A stretch of DNA of 64,000 bases from Hippasteria phrygiana (lineage: Eukaryota > Echinodermata > Asteroidea > Valvatida > Goniasteridae): positions 310,001-374,000 of the forward strand of contig JAZGUH010000555.1 of assembly GCA_037893225.1 (NCBI GenBank), in the 5' to 3' direction. The translations under genes and the position numbers were made by a program. Shown one piece after another: positions 11,276 through 24,700 of this stretch (position 1 is its first letter; each line of letters begins with the position of its first letter). The notes beneath the pieces were generated by a model. That model worked only from the letters and a program-made list of their open reading frames with translations. It did no database searches and was not told the origin of the DNA.

Positions 11276-11800
11276 CAAGAGCCTGAAGGAAAACAATTAA
11301 CAGGCTCACTCGGGTGGGACTAAACCCATGACCCCCTGCTTACTCTTTTAATGTAAAAGAGTTAAAAACTCACTCTCCAAAAGAGTGAATCCCTTCTCAA
11401 ACCACTCCAAAAGAGTGAATCTCTTATAAAAAAAAAACCACTCGAAAAGAGTGCAAACCACTCCAACAGAGTGAAATGTCCACTCTTTCGCGGTGCCATA
11501 TAAGGGACACCTTTTAAAAAATCTTTTTTTTTTAGTTGTCCCTATATGGCTTCTCGAGCGTGACTTTTGCAGTGGTTTTCACTCTTTTCGAGTGGATTTT
11601 ATAAGAGATTCACTCTTTTGGAGTGGTTTGAGAAGGGATTCACTCTTTTGGAGAGTGAGTTTTTCACTCGTTTACATTAAGAGAGATACTAGTCTTACTA
11701 GAAAGACCTCTGCACTAGTAAGCAGGAGGGTCATGGGTTCAAGTTCTGCCCAAGTAAGCCTGTGATTTTTTTTCTCACAAGCTCCAGGAAAGCACTGAGC
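11276..11800. mobile_element. Long palindrome: CACTCTTTT MITE between two inverted SINE heads
   Basis: The centre (about 11342-11690) is a foldback element built from repeats of CACTCTTTTGGAGTGG and its complement. Outside it, the left flank (11276-11345, minus strand) and right flank (from about 11700, plus strand) carry inverted copies of the same tRNA-like sequence (GGGTCATGGGTT ... CCCACCCGAGT on the left; GGGTCATGGGTTCAAG on the right). TTAA occurs at both inner boundaries (11348-11351, 11677-11680). A relative of the central element lies at 56806-57105 without these SINE heads, so the two parts are separable. Confidence 0.75.
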
Positions 11801-11990
11801 TTACATCGAGAAGGACCAAAAATCTCTTCTAGTCTACTGAATTAGTGTAGAACCCACTCAGATCACAGTGCTTATGTCCCTGAGCAAGACACTTAGCTGG
11901 GACTGCTCTTCAATCAGGGAAACTGGAGGGTTCCACTCTCTCAAGTGTGCTGGCATCTATGCATGTTTCCAATTGCTCAATAAGTTACTG
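11700..11990 (+). mobile_element. tRNA-derived SINE
   Basis: The B-box-like GGGTTCAAGTTCTGCCC is followed by a body shared with the SINE at 57366 (AGTAAGCCTG ... CACAAGCTCCAGGAAAGCA). Downstream, GTCCCTGAGCAAGACACTTA resembles the conserved central domain seen in several deuterostome SINE families (from memory). The end is approximate. Confidence 0.65.
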
Positions 11991-12659
11991 AAGTACATTA
12001 AACAATTCAGATTGTTAAACCAAACAACGTGTGAAATAAATATCTACTCATAACTAAATATGCTACAGGTACATGTACATAGCGAAAGCATTGTTTATAA
12101 TTATTGTACAAGCACTTAAAACTATGCATACTATTTTGAGTCAAGGCTAAAAAGTATAGTAGATGTTAAATATCAAAATTATGTCAAAATTTGCATTAGT
12201 AAGCAAGTCTAAGAACCACTATTGTAAGAAACTAAAATTAAGGGCGGATTTGATACCAAGAAAAACTTAAAACTGGTGGTTGGTTCCAACTTTTATCATT
12301 GTATTCAGTAGGTTTCCTGGTAAGTTATAAGATGTTCACAGTTTTCTGGGAGCGATACCAACATCTGCAAACTGGTATTTAATGAGATACAAAACAATAA
12401 AACCTACAAACTTTGGCATGAAGTAAATTTCTGATAGAGATTTTTTGGTTGGTGTTTTTGTTAGAAAGTATTTTCTAAAAAATGCCACTTGCAATAATTA
12501 GATTTCCGTAAATAATTGCAACTGTTTTGATGCATTAACACTGTGCAACAAGCATGTTTTTGCATTGTTTAAAATACTCCCCAGAGACTTATGTATACTG
12601 ATTAACAGACATTTCAATTTCATTCATGTATGTAACATAAGCAAACAATACACTTAAGC

Positions 12660-12776
12660 TCCACCCCTTGATGTATTGACCAATAACAGCTGCACCTATG
12701 GTTGGACAAATGTCTGACAAAAGTGACTGATGTGTTGCATGCATGGCTGTGATTGGTTAACATGTTGAGGGGCGGT
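12660..12776. mobile_element. Small palindromic MITE, ~117 bp
   Basis: CCACCCCTTGATGTATTGACCAATAACAGC is mirrored by its approximate complement ending GTTGAGGGGCGG. Each arm is about 30 bp. No clear target duplication was found. Confidence 0.6.
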
Positions 12777-12779
12777 CCT

Positions 12780-14032
12780 TAATGGACTGGTCTACTGTTT
12801 TGTTCATGCACATAACATACATGTGATTCATTGCAATACATTTTAATTCAAGCAATTGATTTAAGTTTACATAGTGTGTCTGGCCATGATTTGTCAGTTC
12901 ATGGTATAAAAACAGTATTATCAACAATGGGTTTTTTTTGTGCCATGTTGGGCAATTGCCCATCACATTTTCATTGGAAATGGTCTGCTTGTTGTGGAAA
13001 TAAAAATCATGTGGTAAAAGTGAAGTAATTTTCACCTTTCTATATGTAGGTCACAAATTAAGGCATGCGCCCAGCCCAAACTTTATCTATAACAAGTCTT
13101 GGCTAAGTGCCAAAATGTGATCTGCAGGTAACTGCAATAAGTTTTGCAGGTATAATTTAATGATGCAAACAATCTTTAATTTTCTATGAAATTTTTCCCA
13201 AGATAAAGATCTGGCTCCACAGTCTTGTACCTTCATTGACAATTCCATTGACTTCATCACTTTTTCATGTTAAGTCAGAAAAATCCACCATTTTGAATAT
13301 TTTATCCTAAACACCAGAATTCAATGCCTTTCAGTCTCTCCTTGCTGATCAAATATGAAATTTCATTCACTGAATTAGTCATTCCGGTTTGAATAATCCC
13401 ACAATTGTCCTTGGTCATGAATATGTGAATGTAGCATCAAGAAAATGCAGGCTATTTTTGGCAGGACTCCGTTCAAAATCTTTTTCAATAGAATTTCAGA
13501 ACCTACCCCTTCTCCAAATCTTTATCTCGGGGTTAATTTTTCCAAACTCATAAATGTACCATTTTTTTTCAAACATGCTGAAACTGTGCAAAGGATGCAT
13601 AGATTTTATATCTCAATTGATCTCAATGATTTTTGAATAACTCAAGGATTACACCAAACTTCTAAGTTTGCAATGACGCAGTACGTACAAAGTATGTCTG
13701 AAGCTGCTGTTAACTCCAAAGCTTAGAATAACTATTTTCCAATGGCTATCTGGAGCATATTACATTTATTATCATGCATAATGAACTATACACTCTGGTG
13801 GAGAAAGGTTGGAGTGACATGTATATCAATGAAATGAAAGGTTGCATTATTTGACTTATAGGCCTAAATTTTGCCAAATATAGGTTACAAGTACAGTTTT
13901 ATTTCTTTGAGTGTTTCATATAAGATTTAAACACGAAACATGATGTGCAAAATCTGAACAGACCATTCATTTCAAGGATGGCTTCTGCTGGAAAGTCGCT
14001 TGCTGTTTGATGAAAGTCTCGTCTTCTGTAGT
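12780..14032 (-). other. 3' flank and probable 3'UTR of the light chain gene
   Basis: Directly downstream (minus strand) of the stop codon at 14033-14035. Candidate AATAAA polyadenylation signals on the minus strand lie at 13898-13903 and 13765-13770, implying a 3'UTR of roughly 150-290 bases. Beyond that, no gene is recognisable. Confidence 0.5.
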
Positions 14033-14061
14033 TCAGTTGGCCAGAACCATCTTTACAAATT
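14033..14061 (-). CDS. Essential light chain exon 6 (last coding exon)
   Basis: Twenty-nine bases after a TTTTTAG acceptor: two bases completing the phase-1 Glu codon, then FVKMVLAN and TGA at 14033-14035. The spliced junction reads [12 protein letters not shown], the conserved C-terminus of the family. Vertebrate MYL6 chooses between two alternative last exons; I did not find a second one in intron 5 by eye. Confidence 0.9.
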
Positions 14062-17000
14062 CTAAAAACAATCAAAGAAGCTGATATATCATGTATTCAG
14101 GGTACCAGTGAGGCGGGGTGGCATCCTGCCATTGGGATGAGGGTAAAATGGTGGCTAATGCTAGTGCCAACTACTCAAACATTGAAGCATTTCTTCTAAG
14201 GCTATAACTACATGTACGAGAAGCAGAGCAGCTGACATACTCTTGCCACACTGTGACTTGACATGAGCCACAGCTATAGACAACCAAAATTAGTAAATTC
14301 TGCCCATGCAGGTCCCAAGCCCACGGTTCTGCTATTAACCATAAATTTCTCCACGTATGGTCAACATTCTGTGCATATGGCTTTAGCATAGGAACTGTTG
14401 TAACCTTATAATTTTGCGCAGTAATGTTTTTTTTCGCACATTCCATGTCAAATATAATTGATGTAACTGGACACTGTTTAATAAGCTGCATTTACATGCC
14501 TCCACTGCAACACGTCAACTGTCCTAGCATGGAAAAGTCATGCAATCACAGCCTGTAAAATTATGTCACCATTTAACATGGAATGTGCACAAAGCCAGAC
14601 AAACCAAAATTACTGCAGAAAATGTCATATACATGTACATGTAGTTGGGGTGTGGCTACATGCCACAGGAGGTCAATGAGAGATCAACTGAAGATGCAAG
14701 TCTTCTGCGATACTCAACATGCAGCATACACGTGCACATTAAGGTACATGTAGTGTACACGATTGGTAATCCTCCAATTTTGTTTTTACTGAATTATTAC
14801 GATATACATTACTAGACTAAGTTAATAGTAGTCTCAATCATCCTGTGAAATGATGGCACCAGGTGTGCTGTCGTTGTCAAGAAAAGTGGAAATGAATATC
14901 GTTTTCCAACGATTTCCAGCTGGAAATCGTTGGAAAACTGCCCTGTAGCCGGTAGTCAAGGCGTGCGTGGCTACCCGGCCAGACGAGTGGCGCTCCCCGG
15001 AGATGATGGCGCCATTGCATATCCGGGGCGCGTCACGCTGGGACCTTTTAGAGAATTAGGTTTATTTGAGCAGCAAAAAGCTTGCCAAATCGTCATGATG
15101 TTGCTGTGCTTTAGCAGTCAGGCAAAAATTCGCCAGGAATATGGAAAACAGACATGCGTCAAGGAACAACACTGCCACGTTCTCGTGGTGTTGCATGTAT
15201 GGACAATGGTTCACTGCACTCGCACAGCTCAGGTCGCGGGGCCGGCCGGGTACCCGGCCGGCCGGCTTGGTAGTGCAGCCACTACGTCACAGTATCCCGG
15301 ATGTACCGATAATCCAGAGCAAAAGGGCGGCTCGCATGACGGCAGGTGCGTTATAAAAAACCTCCGATTTATACGATTACCGAAACCAATCAAAATGAAA
15401 TAAAAAGTAAGTCACAATTGCAATTAACGTTCTTTAACATTATGTTATTATAAACTCAGGGTGGACTTTCCCTTTAAACCTTCTGGACTGTAATCAAATT
15501 TAAGCTTTGGATCTTGCTTTGGTATCAAAATCACAATGTCATGTGTTAACTGTGTAACTGGCACTCAAAATATGAATCAGAAAGGTAAAAATCGAAATAG
15601 TCAAATTTTAACTATCAATCTGTACAGTTCTGCATGTAGTACTACTTGTGTGCATCCCTCTTAATTTCAAAGTCAAGAAACAAGAAACTCACCCTCATAG
15701 TTGACGTGTCCCTGTTGGTCCTCCATACCTTGAAGAAGAATTGTCACCTCTTCATCGGTCAACTTCTCTCCTGGTAACAAAAGTTGTATTACTATTAAAT
15801 GCAAAACTTGACTCACTTGTGATATGATATCTCAAGACCCAAATTATTCATAATTTCTTTGAAGTCAGCAGCTACATTTGTACATTAACCCTCCTATACT
15901 TATAACTATCACAGCCCATCAAAAACTCTAAACACCAACTCTCACAGTTTGTGTGTGTTTCAACCTGTCACTTGATAGGTTTTGATATAGAGGGTAGCTG
16001 GCTCCATTTTAGCCTTGAGAACAGGAGGGTTAAAGATGATGTTGATTGCTGGGAGAATTCTATGTCATTTGGTAGTCTTGGTAGATGCGTATTGTAAAAT
16101 AGAACAGCAAATTATTTCTGCCATGCAAAGTCACTTTCTTGGTATTGCATGGCAGAAATAATTTGCCATTTTATTTTACAGTACACGATCTACATTAAAC
16201 TTAAAAATGACGCAGACTTCTCAGCAATCAACATTATCTTTAAAACAGCTTAGAAAGTGTGATAAGTCACACTAAAACTGGCATTTTTAGTTCAAAATAT
16301 AAAAACCTCTCATTTCATAAGATAGTTTAGAAAGGTGTTTCCAAACTTCCTTTGGATGATTACTGATAAAGCATGTTTAAAGTATTCTCTTTTGTAAATA
16401 ACCACCCACACTCAAGGACAATAACATGCTTTCAAGGTCATTGTCAAAGACAATGCAAAATCAACTCGGCACATATTTATTATATATGTGGCACTCTCAA
16501 TAGAGAACAGTCTCATCGAAAAAATTATTTCTAGATTTGTACCATTGGAAAGAACACATCAGCTTTAAAATGATGAAAGAATTATTAAGATTGGAGTAGT
16601 ATTAATAAAAGGTTTTGATAATTTTAGTTTTATTAGATGATCCAGCACTATTGTAGAAATCAAGCGATAAAGTTTGTCTATTTCCACACTGCTGAACGGC
16701 TCACTATTAGGGGGTAGCCTAGGTATCTCCTAAAAGTGTCTCTCATTGGTTTATTTGTGGAAATATCGGTCAGATCGGCCAATCAATGAAGAGTTTAGAA
16801 TCACAAACTTTAATTGAAAAGTAAATAATCTTATTTAGAAAACTTAACACAAATTCCGGTGATTATCAGTGAGTTACTTAATAAAATCTTTTTAAAACAT
16901 GTTATGGTACTAAAAAAAAAAAAATTTAAAACGAAAACACAGTATGATTTTATTTTACATAAACTAGCATTTTAAGGCAATAAAACGAAAATCAAAAATT

Positions 17001-18753
17001 TCAACCCTCAATGGATTCTTGTCTAGCTTAAAACGGAGGAATGCGACTTCCGACTGGTCCCTTGTCAGAATGGCACATACCGGTACAATATAAATCTGAG
17101 CACACTTACTGATTTGTGCACACTTAAAGGAAACATGATTTATATTGCATTATTCCGGCTTAAAACAATAGAGTATTATCTTGACAATTATATTTTGTGT
17201 CCAGAGACAATTATTTCCTAGATTAAATATGAGAAAAAAATTCTTGAAAACGTTTGTCCAAGCTACTCCGCCCCCTGAGTGGGACCCTCATTAACATAAG
17301 TGTGTGACATAGACCGAGGCACATTACAGATTCTGCTCGAGCCGGCCCCATTCATCACGCGTATGCATTAAGTGTACATTCTTCGTCCAAAATCTAAGCA
17401 AAATATGGTAATCGTTACCTTTAGGACACCTATTTTTTACGAGTTCCGGTCAAAACTGACTTTTGCAGATGACTTTACAGTACCAAAGTGACTTTTGCAG
17501 GCTAAAGCAGTCTTTTTTCTGCAGATTAACTCTTGTTTGTTGTAATTAAAAAAATGCACTTTCAAAGAAAATGTGACCTTTCCTACCTTTGTTTGCAGTC
17601 AGAGACGTTGCCGTTTTACCCAATAATTTCCCTCATAAATCAAAACCCTGCCATCTTTCCACATATTGAGGTAAGTTCCGAAACATAAACTGTCTCCTTC
17701 GTTCTCTATATGGAACAGGGTCCTAAAGGTAACGATTACCCAAAATAGTGTTTTTCGGCCATGCCGACAAGGTGTGTGGCTGCTGGGTGCAGCAAAACAA
17801 CGAAGGCTGGAGTAAGCCTTCATTTATTTCCAACCGATGCGAAATATCGGAGAATTTGGACGGCGAAAGTGAAGGTGACAAGAGCGTTATGTAGCGACCA
17901 CTTTGAGCCGTCGTGTTTCGATACTTCGGTATTTTCAAATCATGGGATGACCATTAAAAATATGCTCAAGTCCACTGCCATCCCAACACAGTTCCTAGAT
18001 GTGAGTAAGGTACAGGCGAAAGCAGTTAAACGGCCCATTCCCCGAGGAGCCTTCGCTAAAAGGGAGAAAATCAGGGTAAGTTCGATGTTAGTTGTTGCAA
18101 CTTAAAAAATTGCATGTGTAGACCTAGTGTACGTGTGTATACGATTTACCGGGTCCAGTCGATCCATGAATTTTGGTGCCTCGGTCTACGTCATGAACAG
18201 CGCCCTCAATTTGAGTCTCAGCAAATTCCAAAAAGGGGGGGGGGGGGGGGGGTCAATTTTTGGGCGGCAAATAATCATACTAAAACTTCACTTGAACCAG
18301 TTTGGCTTTTAAGTCACATTTAATACATAAATGAATTTATTCATGAAATAAAATGTGATCCGGCCAGTTTGAGAAGCATGTTTCCTTTAAGTCAAGCCTC
18401 TTATGAAAACAACTTAAAGTATGTGCCCACATTGCAAAAGAATGCAGCTTAGATACTAACCCACGTACGTTGACGTGTATTGCAGGTGTATCAGTTTAGT
18501 TTATTCACAGGCTGGTATGCTGCAGTCGCACAGTATAAGCTGTTGCCTGGATCGGATCTGTTGTGGCTACGGCTTCGAATTTGGCCAGTGACAGGCTACA
18601 GTGAAGAGCCGTAGCCATTGATAATAATGTCTGTGAGATAGTCTTACATCGGGCTGCTACTAGACGTGTTGCCAAATTACTGTACAAACGCTATGACAAT
18701 ACGAACCATTCAAATGATCTCTTCCGGGGTTTTCTGTCAGATGTACCCCAGAA

Positions 18754-18785
<32 letters not shown>

Positions 18786-21700
18786 ATTACATTTATATAT
18801 ATGTGCACAAGAAGTTTCCCAAGACACACATAAAATCAGGCGTGCAAAGTTTTCTTAAAGTAATATTTATTGATTTCTTTGTAACATTGTCAGGTAAAGT
18901 CGCAAGTAGATAGTATCGATTCTTAGCATATTTCTATAGTGATTGGTATCGATATGACTAAAAGCTATTGAATTATGCACTATTCAAAAATAACCGGGAT
19001 CGCTGGTTCAGTTAATCAATTGCTGCTACAGATTTGAAGCACAACCTACACCGGGTTTGAACTCGTGAATCTGACCAAAAAAAATATTGCACACTAATAC
19101 AGTCGACTCTCGGTAATAAGAGCTCGGTTAAGACGAGAACCCGGTTAAGACGAGAATTTTCGTTGGTCCCGACCGAATTGTGCACATTCTTATGGGAGAA
19201 AATTTCATTAATACGAGCTCTGTTTACGCAAGAACTCGGCTAAGACGAGCATTTTTTGCGGCCCGATTGAGCGCAAATGCATGTATTGTTATCTATTTTT
19301 CACGAACATTTTGGAAAACAACTTGTCAATCAGCGAATCTATTCAATTTGAAAAGTAATTGTAATGTTCGTTAATTCTGCAGTGCGGTTTTCACTCCGCG
19401 TACACATCACCTGTTTGTCTCGTGCCGCAATGATAATGGCGCAGTGAATACTCGCTAATCCTGCTCTGCGGTTTTCACTCCATGTAGACATCACCTGTTT
19501 GTGTCTCGAACGTGCCGCTAGAGGGGGCTATTAAAAGGTGGACAATGGGCGATTGCGGTTCCCGTCCCGCTATAGAGGGGTTTGTTTATGGCGGCTTTCA
19601 TGCCGCCGGAACACGTAAACTGTGAAAACAGTAGCCTGCACTTGCTTTCGTTCCCCTTCCAGCCAGCAGGAAAAAAATAACCCAACCATGCCAAGGCAAT
19701 CATGAAAAGCAGAATGTTTGGCGCCCTCTTTTGTTCAGTTATATCAATCCCGTTTGTAACTCAAAATATTCAATTTACCCCAGGATTATCAATTAATTTT
19801 AGAGCTTATTAATCCCCAATAGTCGCACCCCAACATTTCAAATTTTACCGTAAAAAATAGTCATTAATGAAGACCCCCCACGATCGAGAAACGCCCTCTG
19901 TTGTCCACAAAAAAATGCACTGGTTTCCTCCCTTTTGTGCCTTATGCTAGTTTCCGTGATGGTTACCAACTAACAAGAGCCCGGTCCCATCAAGATTTTT
20001 GTGTATGATGGAAATACTTACGTGCGTGTAGCTAATAATGCAGTAGTTTGCAGTGATCTTGGCAGCTCAAATCGCCCAGTCAGCAAACTCCAGAGGTTTT
20101 GTTCTTGTGCTCCGGTGTTGTTTTATTAAATATTACTGCTTGTTTTATTAAAAATCTGCTTGCAACATTTTCATACATGTAACCAATATAAAGCAATACA
20201 ATTTTATCGACACGATGTGCGTGGCGTTTACATCGTGTTTGGGGCCTATCCACGCATCACATTTATACACAATTAAGGGGAAAACCTGCAGCCCGGATAG
20301 GACGAGAGCCCGGATAATACGAGATATTTGCGTAAGTCCGGAGGACCTCGTATTAACGAGAGTCGACTGTAATCACCAGGAAGGTTTTAAGTTGGTCGTT
20401 AGCTTCACTTCCATGGGATTCGCCGCCTTGTAAAAACCCCGCTTCCAAAGAATCTCATGAAAAGTATGACAGCAACAGAGGAAATCAACAAATATCACTG
20501 CTTGTAAAAGGTTAATATGCAATTCAATTACGCAACACCATTATGCCTATTCAAATCAAATAAGCACCTAATTGCTTAAAAAAAGAAACTGATCTGACGT
20601 CACTTGTACAGCACAAAGGGTAAACTGCACAATGAGCAAAACTACATGTAAGTTGGCTGAGGAAAAATACGTGAACCAATAATACTGCCAGACAAAAGTT
20701 GTTCAATGCTCCTGACCTGTGGCTTGGAATTAACATTCTTTGCTTACCTAAACTGGTCAGAACATGGCGAAGCTCTGCTGCACTGATGGTGCCATTACCG
20801 TCTTTGTCAAACACCCGGAGGCCCTCTGTGAAATCATCAAGGTTTCCCTGCTCCTTGATCTTCTGTGTGGAGGCTAGGATTGGCAGAAACTCTTCAAAGG
20901 AGATTCGGTGATCTGACGGAGGAAATAGCAGGGTCGCCTTTGCATTACAGCTTTTTTTTTTTTTCAAGCAAACACCAAGTTAGAAAGGATATTTAGCAGA
21001 GATGTAGTCGAGTCCATCACAAGTCCATCACAAGTCCATCACAAGTCCATCACAAGTCCATCACAAGTCCATCACAAGTCCATCACAAGTCCATCACAAG
21101 TCCATCACAAGCCCTCCAGTCCTAATCCCAATCACAAGCTATTCAAATGAGCTTTGACAAAGGCATTCCTTTGTCATTGTTCATCCAGTTACTTGTGACT
21201 GGCTTTATTAAAGGACTTCTGACTGGGCTTGCGAAAGTACTTGTGAAAGTACTTGCAGGGACTCGACTCCAACTCTGATATTTAGAAAGCACTGAAGTGA
21301 CTGAAAACTCTAGGAACTGAAGCCTTTTGCAATTTACATGTACCAGTACAGAATAAGCCCCACAAAGTATATGACATACAAGGGGTGGGGGAGGGTGGAG
21401 GGTGGGAGAGGGTGGAGGGTGGGAGAGGGTGGAGGGTGGGAGAGGGTGGGAGAGGGTGGCGGGTGGCGGAGGTGGCGGGTGGCGGGTGGCGGAGGTGGCG
21501 GGTGGCGGAGGTGGCGGAGGTGGCGGGTGGGGGAGGTGGCAGGTGGGGGAGGTGGAGGTGGAGGTAGGTTGAGGGTGGGGGAGGTGGAGGGTGGGAGAGG
21601 TGGAGGGTGGGTTGGACCCATGTAGATTTTGATACAGGTCGAACGTACATGGTGTGAAAACACCTTTTGAATGTATGATTCAGTCCCTATGTGAAGCTGG

Positions 21701-24700
21701 CTGGCTGAACCACAGGACAGAATGTGCATCCTCTAGATTCTACTATCCTATAAAACTCTGAGCAGAACACAAAATATCCATCTCTCAAGACCTTACACAT
21801 GTACAGAACTCACCAAGATGGTGGCTGCAACAACAGGCATGTGGGTCTTGCAAAGGACCATAGAATAGTGCCCTGAAAGATTACCTTAGTTGGTGGTGAA
21901 CAGTGTCTATTGTGGTTGAATACGCCAGTGCTAATGTAGTGGTTGCTATTGTTTGTGTACTTAATAGTGGGAATGGGATTAATCTTGGGATGGAGAGCAG
22001 AAAGACCCAATCAGTGAGATTGTTCATGGATGGCTACAGGGGTGGGGGAATGGTTTAAGGACTGGTTTTGATTGACAGGTTTAGTACAAAAGCACCAATC
22101 TACTCTTCTGAACCGGTCAAAATCCATCATACAAGATGCAGTGGTCCCGACTTCAACATCCATCAAGCGTGTGCATGGGATTTTGCAGGCTCAGTACCCA
22201 CGGCTTATCCGACGTTACGAGGGGGTCAGTGTGGTACACTGTAATAGTGTGTTAGTACTAAATCCATTGAAATACTGTATAACCTGGCCATGGATTTGGA
22301 TGGATTCAGGGTAGTTAAACCGTAATGACTTGTAACATTCCCCCTACGAGTACTGGTTAAATGGTTTAAAATGGTAACACACGTCTTGTGTGTAATTTGT
22401 ATACATGTAAGTAGACTTGCCACAAGTCCACATGTCTGCACTACATGTCTGCACTACAAGATCACATTTTCTGCCACAAATTACCATATTTTATGTCGTT
22501 CTCTGGGGACTGAAAACCCAATCCACCTGTTGACCACAGACGGGATTTGAACAGGGGTCAGAGCGGTGGAAGGCAAGGAAAGCACCACTACACCAACCTA
22601 CATGTAATGCCCCTCACATAGACACTGGCTGTGCAGGGAATTAGCAAACTACATTTAAAGCTCCGTGTATGCCATGTATGCCCATGCTCCGACTGAAAAT
22701 TTCAATTCAATTGATTTCCTCTTACAAATGAATTATGGAAGAAAACTTTTTGAACTAAAAAAAAACACCACTGACTACCCTCTGCAATGTATGTTGTCTG
22801 CCTTGTTTATATGCGCAAAGACTGCCCTGTACATGTACATTGACCCTAACCCTGCTGAATCCAACAGGATCCAACGATTTGATATTTCCGTTGGACCCTG
22901 TTGGATTGAGCAGCTACACGTAACTCATATTGTTACATCCTGTTGGATTCAGCAGGCAACAGAAAAAAAAGACAAACAACAAACCTTTAGGGAAGCCTTG
23001 TGCAAATCTCTTGATATCTGCCTGGGTGGGGTTCTGTCCCAGGGCCCTGATCACAGCTCCTAACTGGCTGGTCTCTATCTTGCTATCCCCCCTCTTATCA
23101 AAGAGGGAGAAGGCATCACGGTACTCTGTCATGACAAATCCAGAGAATTCAAAGTAATGGAAATGCTCACAGTTTCAAAAACATAGCACGAATAAAGGCA
23201 AAAAAGCAGTATAAATAAAAACAATAAAACCCAATAATTAATAAAATAACTAAACTTTATTATTGGTATTACAATGTACATGTACGTATCGTCACTGTTG
23301 TCGCGATGGGATAGGAATAGGCATGTCAAAAATGACAATTTGTTTAATTTCAAGCTTCTTTTTTTTGTTACGTTTTTTTGGCTAATTAACATTGTACTCA
23401 ACTATTCGGACTTGCTTTCATGAGGAAAGGTTAATTATTTGATTAGACTAATTGTGCAAGGGTCCAAAACCGCATTTTGCATTTTCACGAAACATATGAA
23501 CATACATGTTGCATACAAGTACATGTACCTGCCCTTGAACATGCACAAAACATATGCCACGAAAATTTGTAAAAGTACATGTAGGTGAACTGAGATTTTA
23601 GGTTTCTCTTCTCTATGGGAAAACACATGGGGCAGATTGCCAAAAGAGTAGGTCAACTGGGATTTTCTTCGTGAAAAGTGGGTCAACTGGCATGCTCTTC
23701 GTGAAAACAGTGACGATGTACCAACCCTTGCTGAAATGCTCAAAGTGTCCCTAGTCAGAAAGATTTTACTTCAATTCCCCCACCAAAACTGGTTAGGAAC
23801 AGTAAAATCTTGCAAAATAACCCACCCTCCTTGACAACTGTCTATACATGTGGCACAAGTTATTTCAAGATTAAATTAATGTCGGCAAAATCTGTGAGGC
23901 AAAAAAAAAATGAGGTAAAAAATACTTTGAGTGGCGTAGAAACTTTCTTTCCCTATATTGAACAAATATTTTCCAAAAGAAATCTCGAACTGAAAGGTTG
24001 TCCAATTTGTCAGATTTGTTTCTAACCGAACAAAGATGCTGACAATTTGGGAGACCGCCAACATAGGGCAAGATAGCTCAGTTGGTAGAGCGCCGGTACG
24101 GTAACCCGGAGGTCGCAGGTTCGAATCCCGCTCCTGCCAGTTTCTTTGTTTACTTTGAAAATCTATTTTGGTGAGGTTAAAGTAAAATCTTTCCCTTATT
24201 TATAAACACAATGCATGACAAAATGGTGAATGCTACACTCCACTGCACTCAGGGAACCATGTTGAGATATAGAAAGAAGCCTATTTTTTCCATAGGCTAA
24301 TACAGCAAGAATACAGGGCTTGCCTTTAACTTTTTTTTTCACTCGCCAGCCGGACTACTCAACCAGACTTTTGGGTAGTCCGCAAGCTTTTTCACTCGCC
24401 GCATGTTTAACAGTAGTTTCTCAAGCAAACTTATAATAATTATAATGCATCATATATACGTTTCAGCAAACAAGCATTAACTACTTTAACACTACATTGC
24501 TCATTTTTAGTTGATACAGTGTCAGTGTCAGGCATTGAATTTGGTAATTTTTAGGGCAAGGCCACTTTGGCCTTGAATAAAGCAAAATTATGGAGGGCAC
24601 CAAGGCCAGTAAGGAGGGCACCAAGGCCAAATTATATCTGCAGAAAGTGCACAGAGGTCGCGGCATTGTTGATTTTTTCCATTCAAAACGTATTTAACTA

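Noticed and set aside
17407..18075. THAP exon as part of a P-element with the upstream MITE as its end
   Set aside because: The MITE is complete (both inverted repeats and duplication lie upstream of the ATG), so the exon is outside it; no P-element ends were found around the exon.
21282..21729. Proline-rich proteins over the minisatellite
   Set aside because: Open frames exist in several frames at once because of the repeat period; no independent support.
24067..24139. Functional tRNA-Thr gene
   Set aside because: C at position 33, mismatches in the anticodon, T and acceptor stems, and conserved flanks in a second copy indicate a SINE head.
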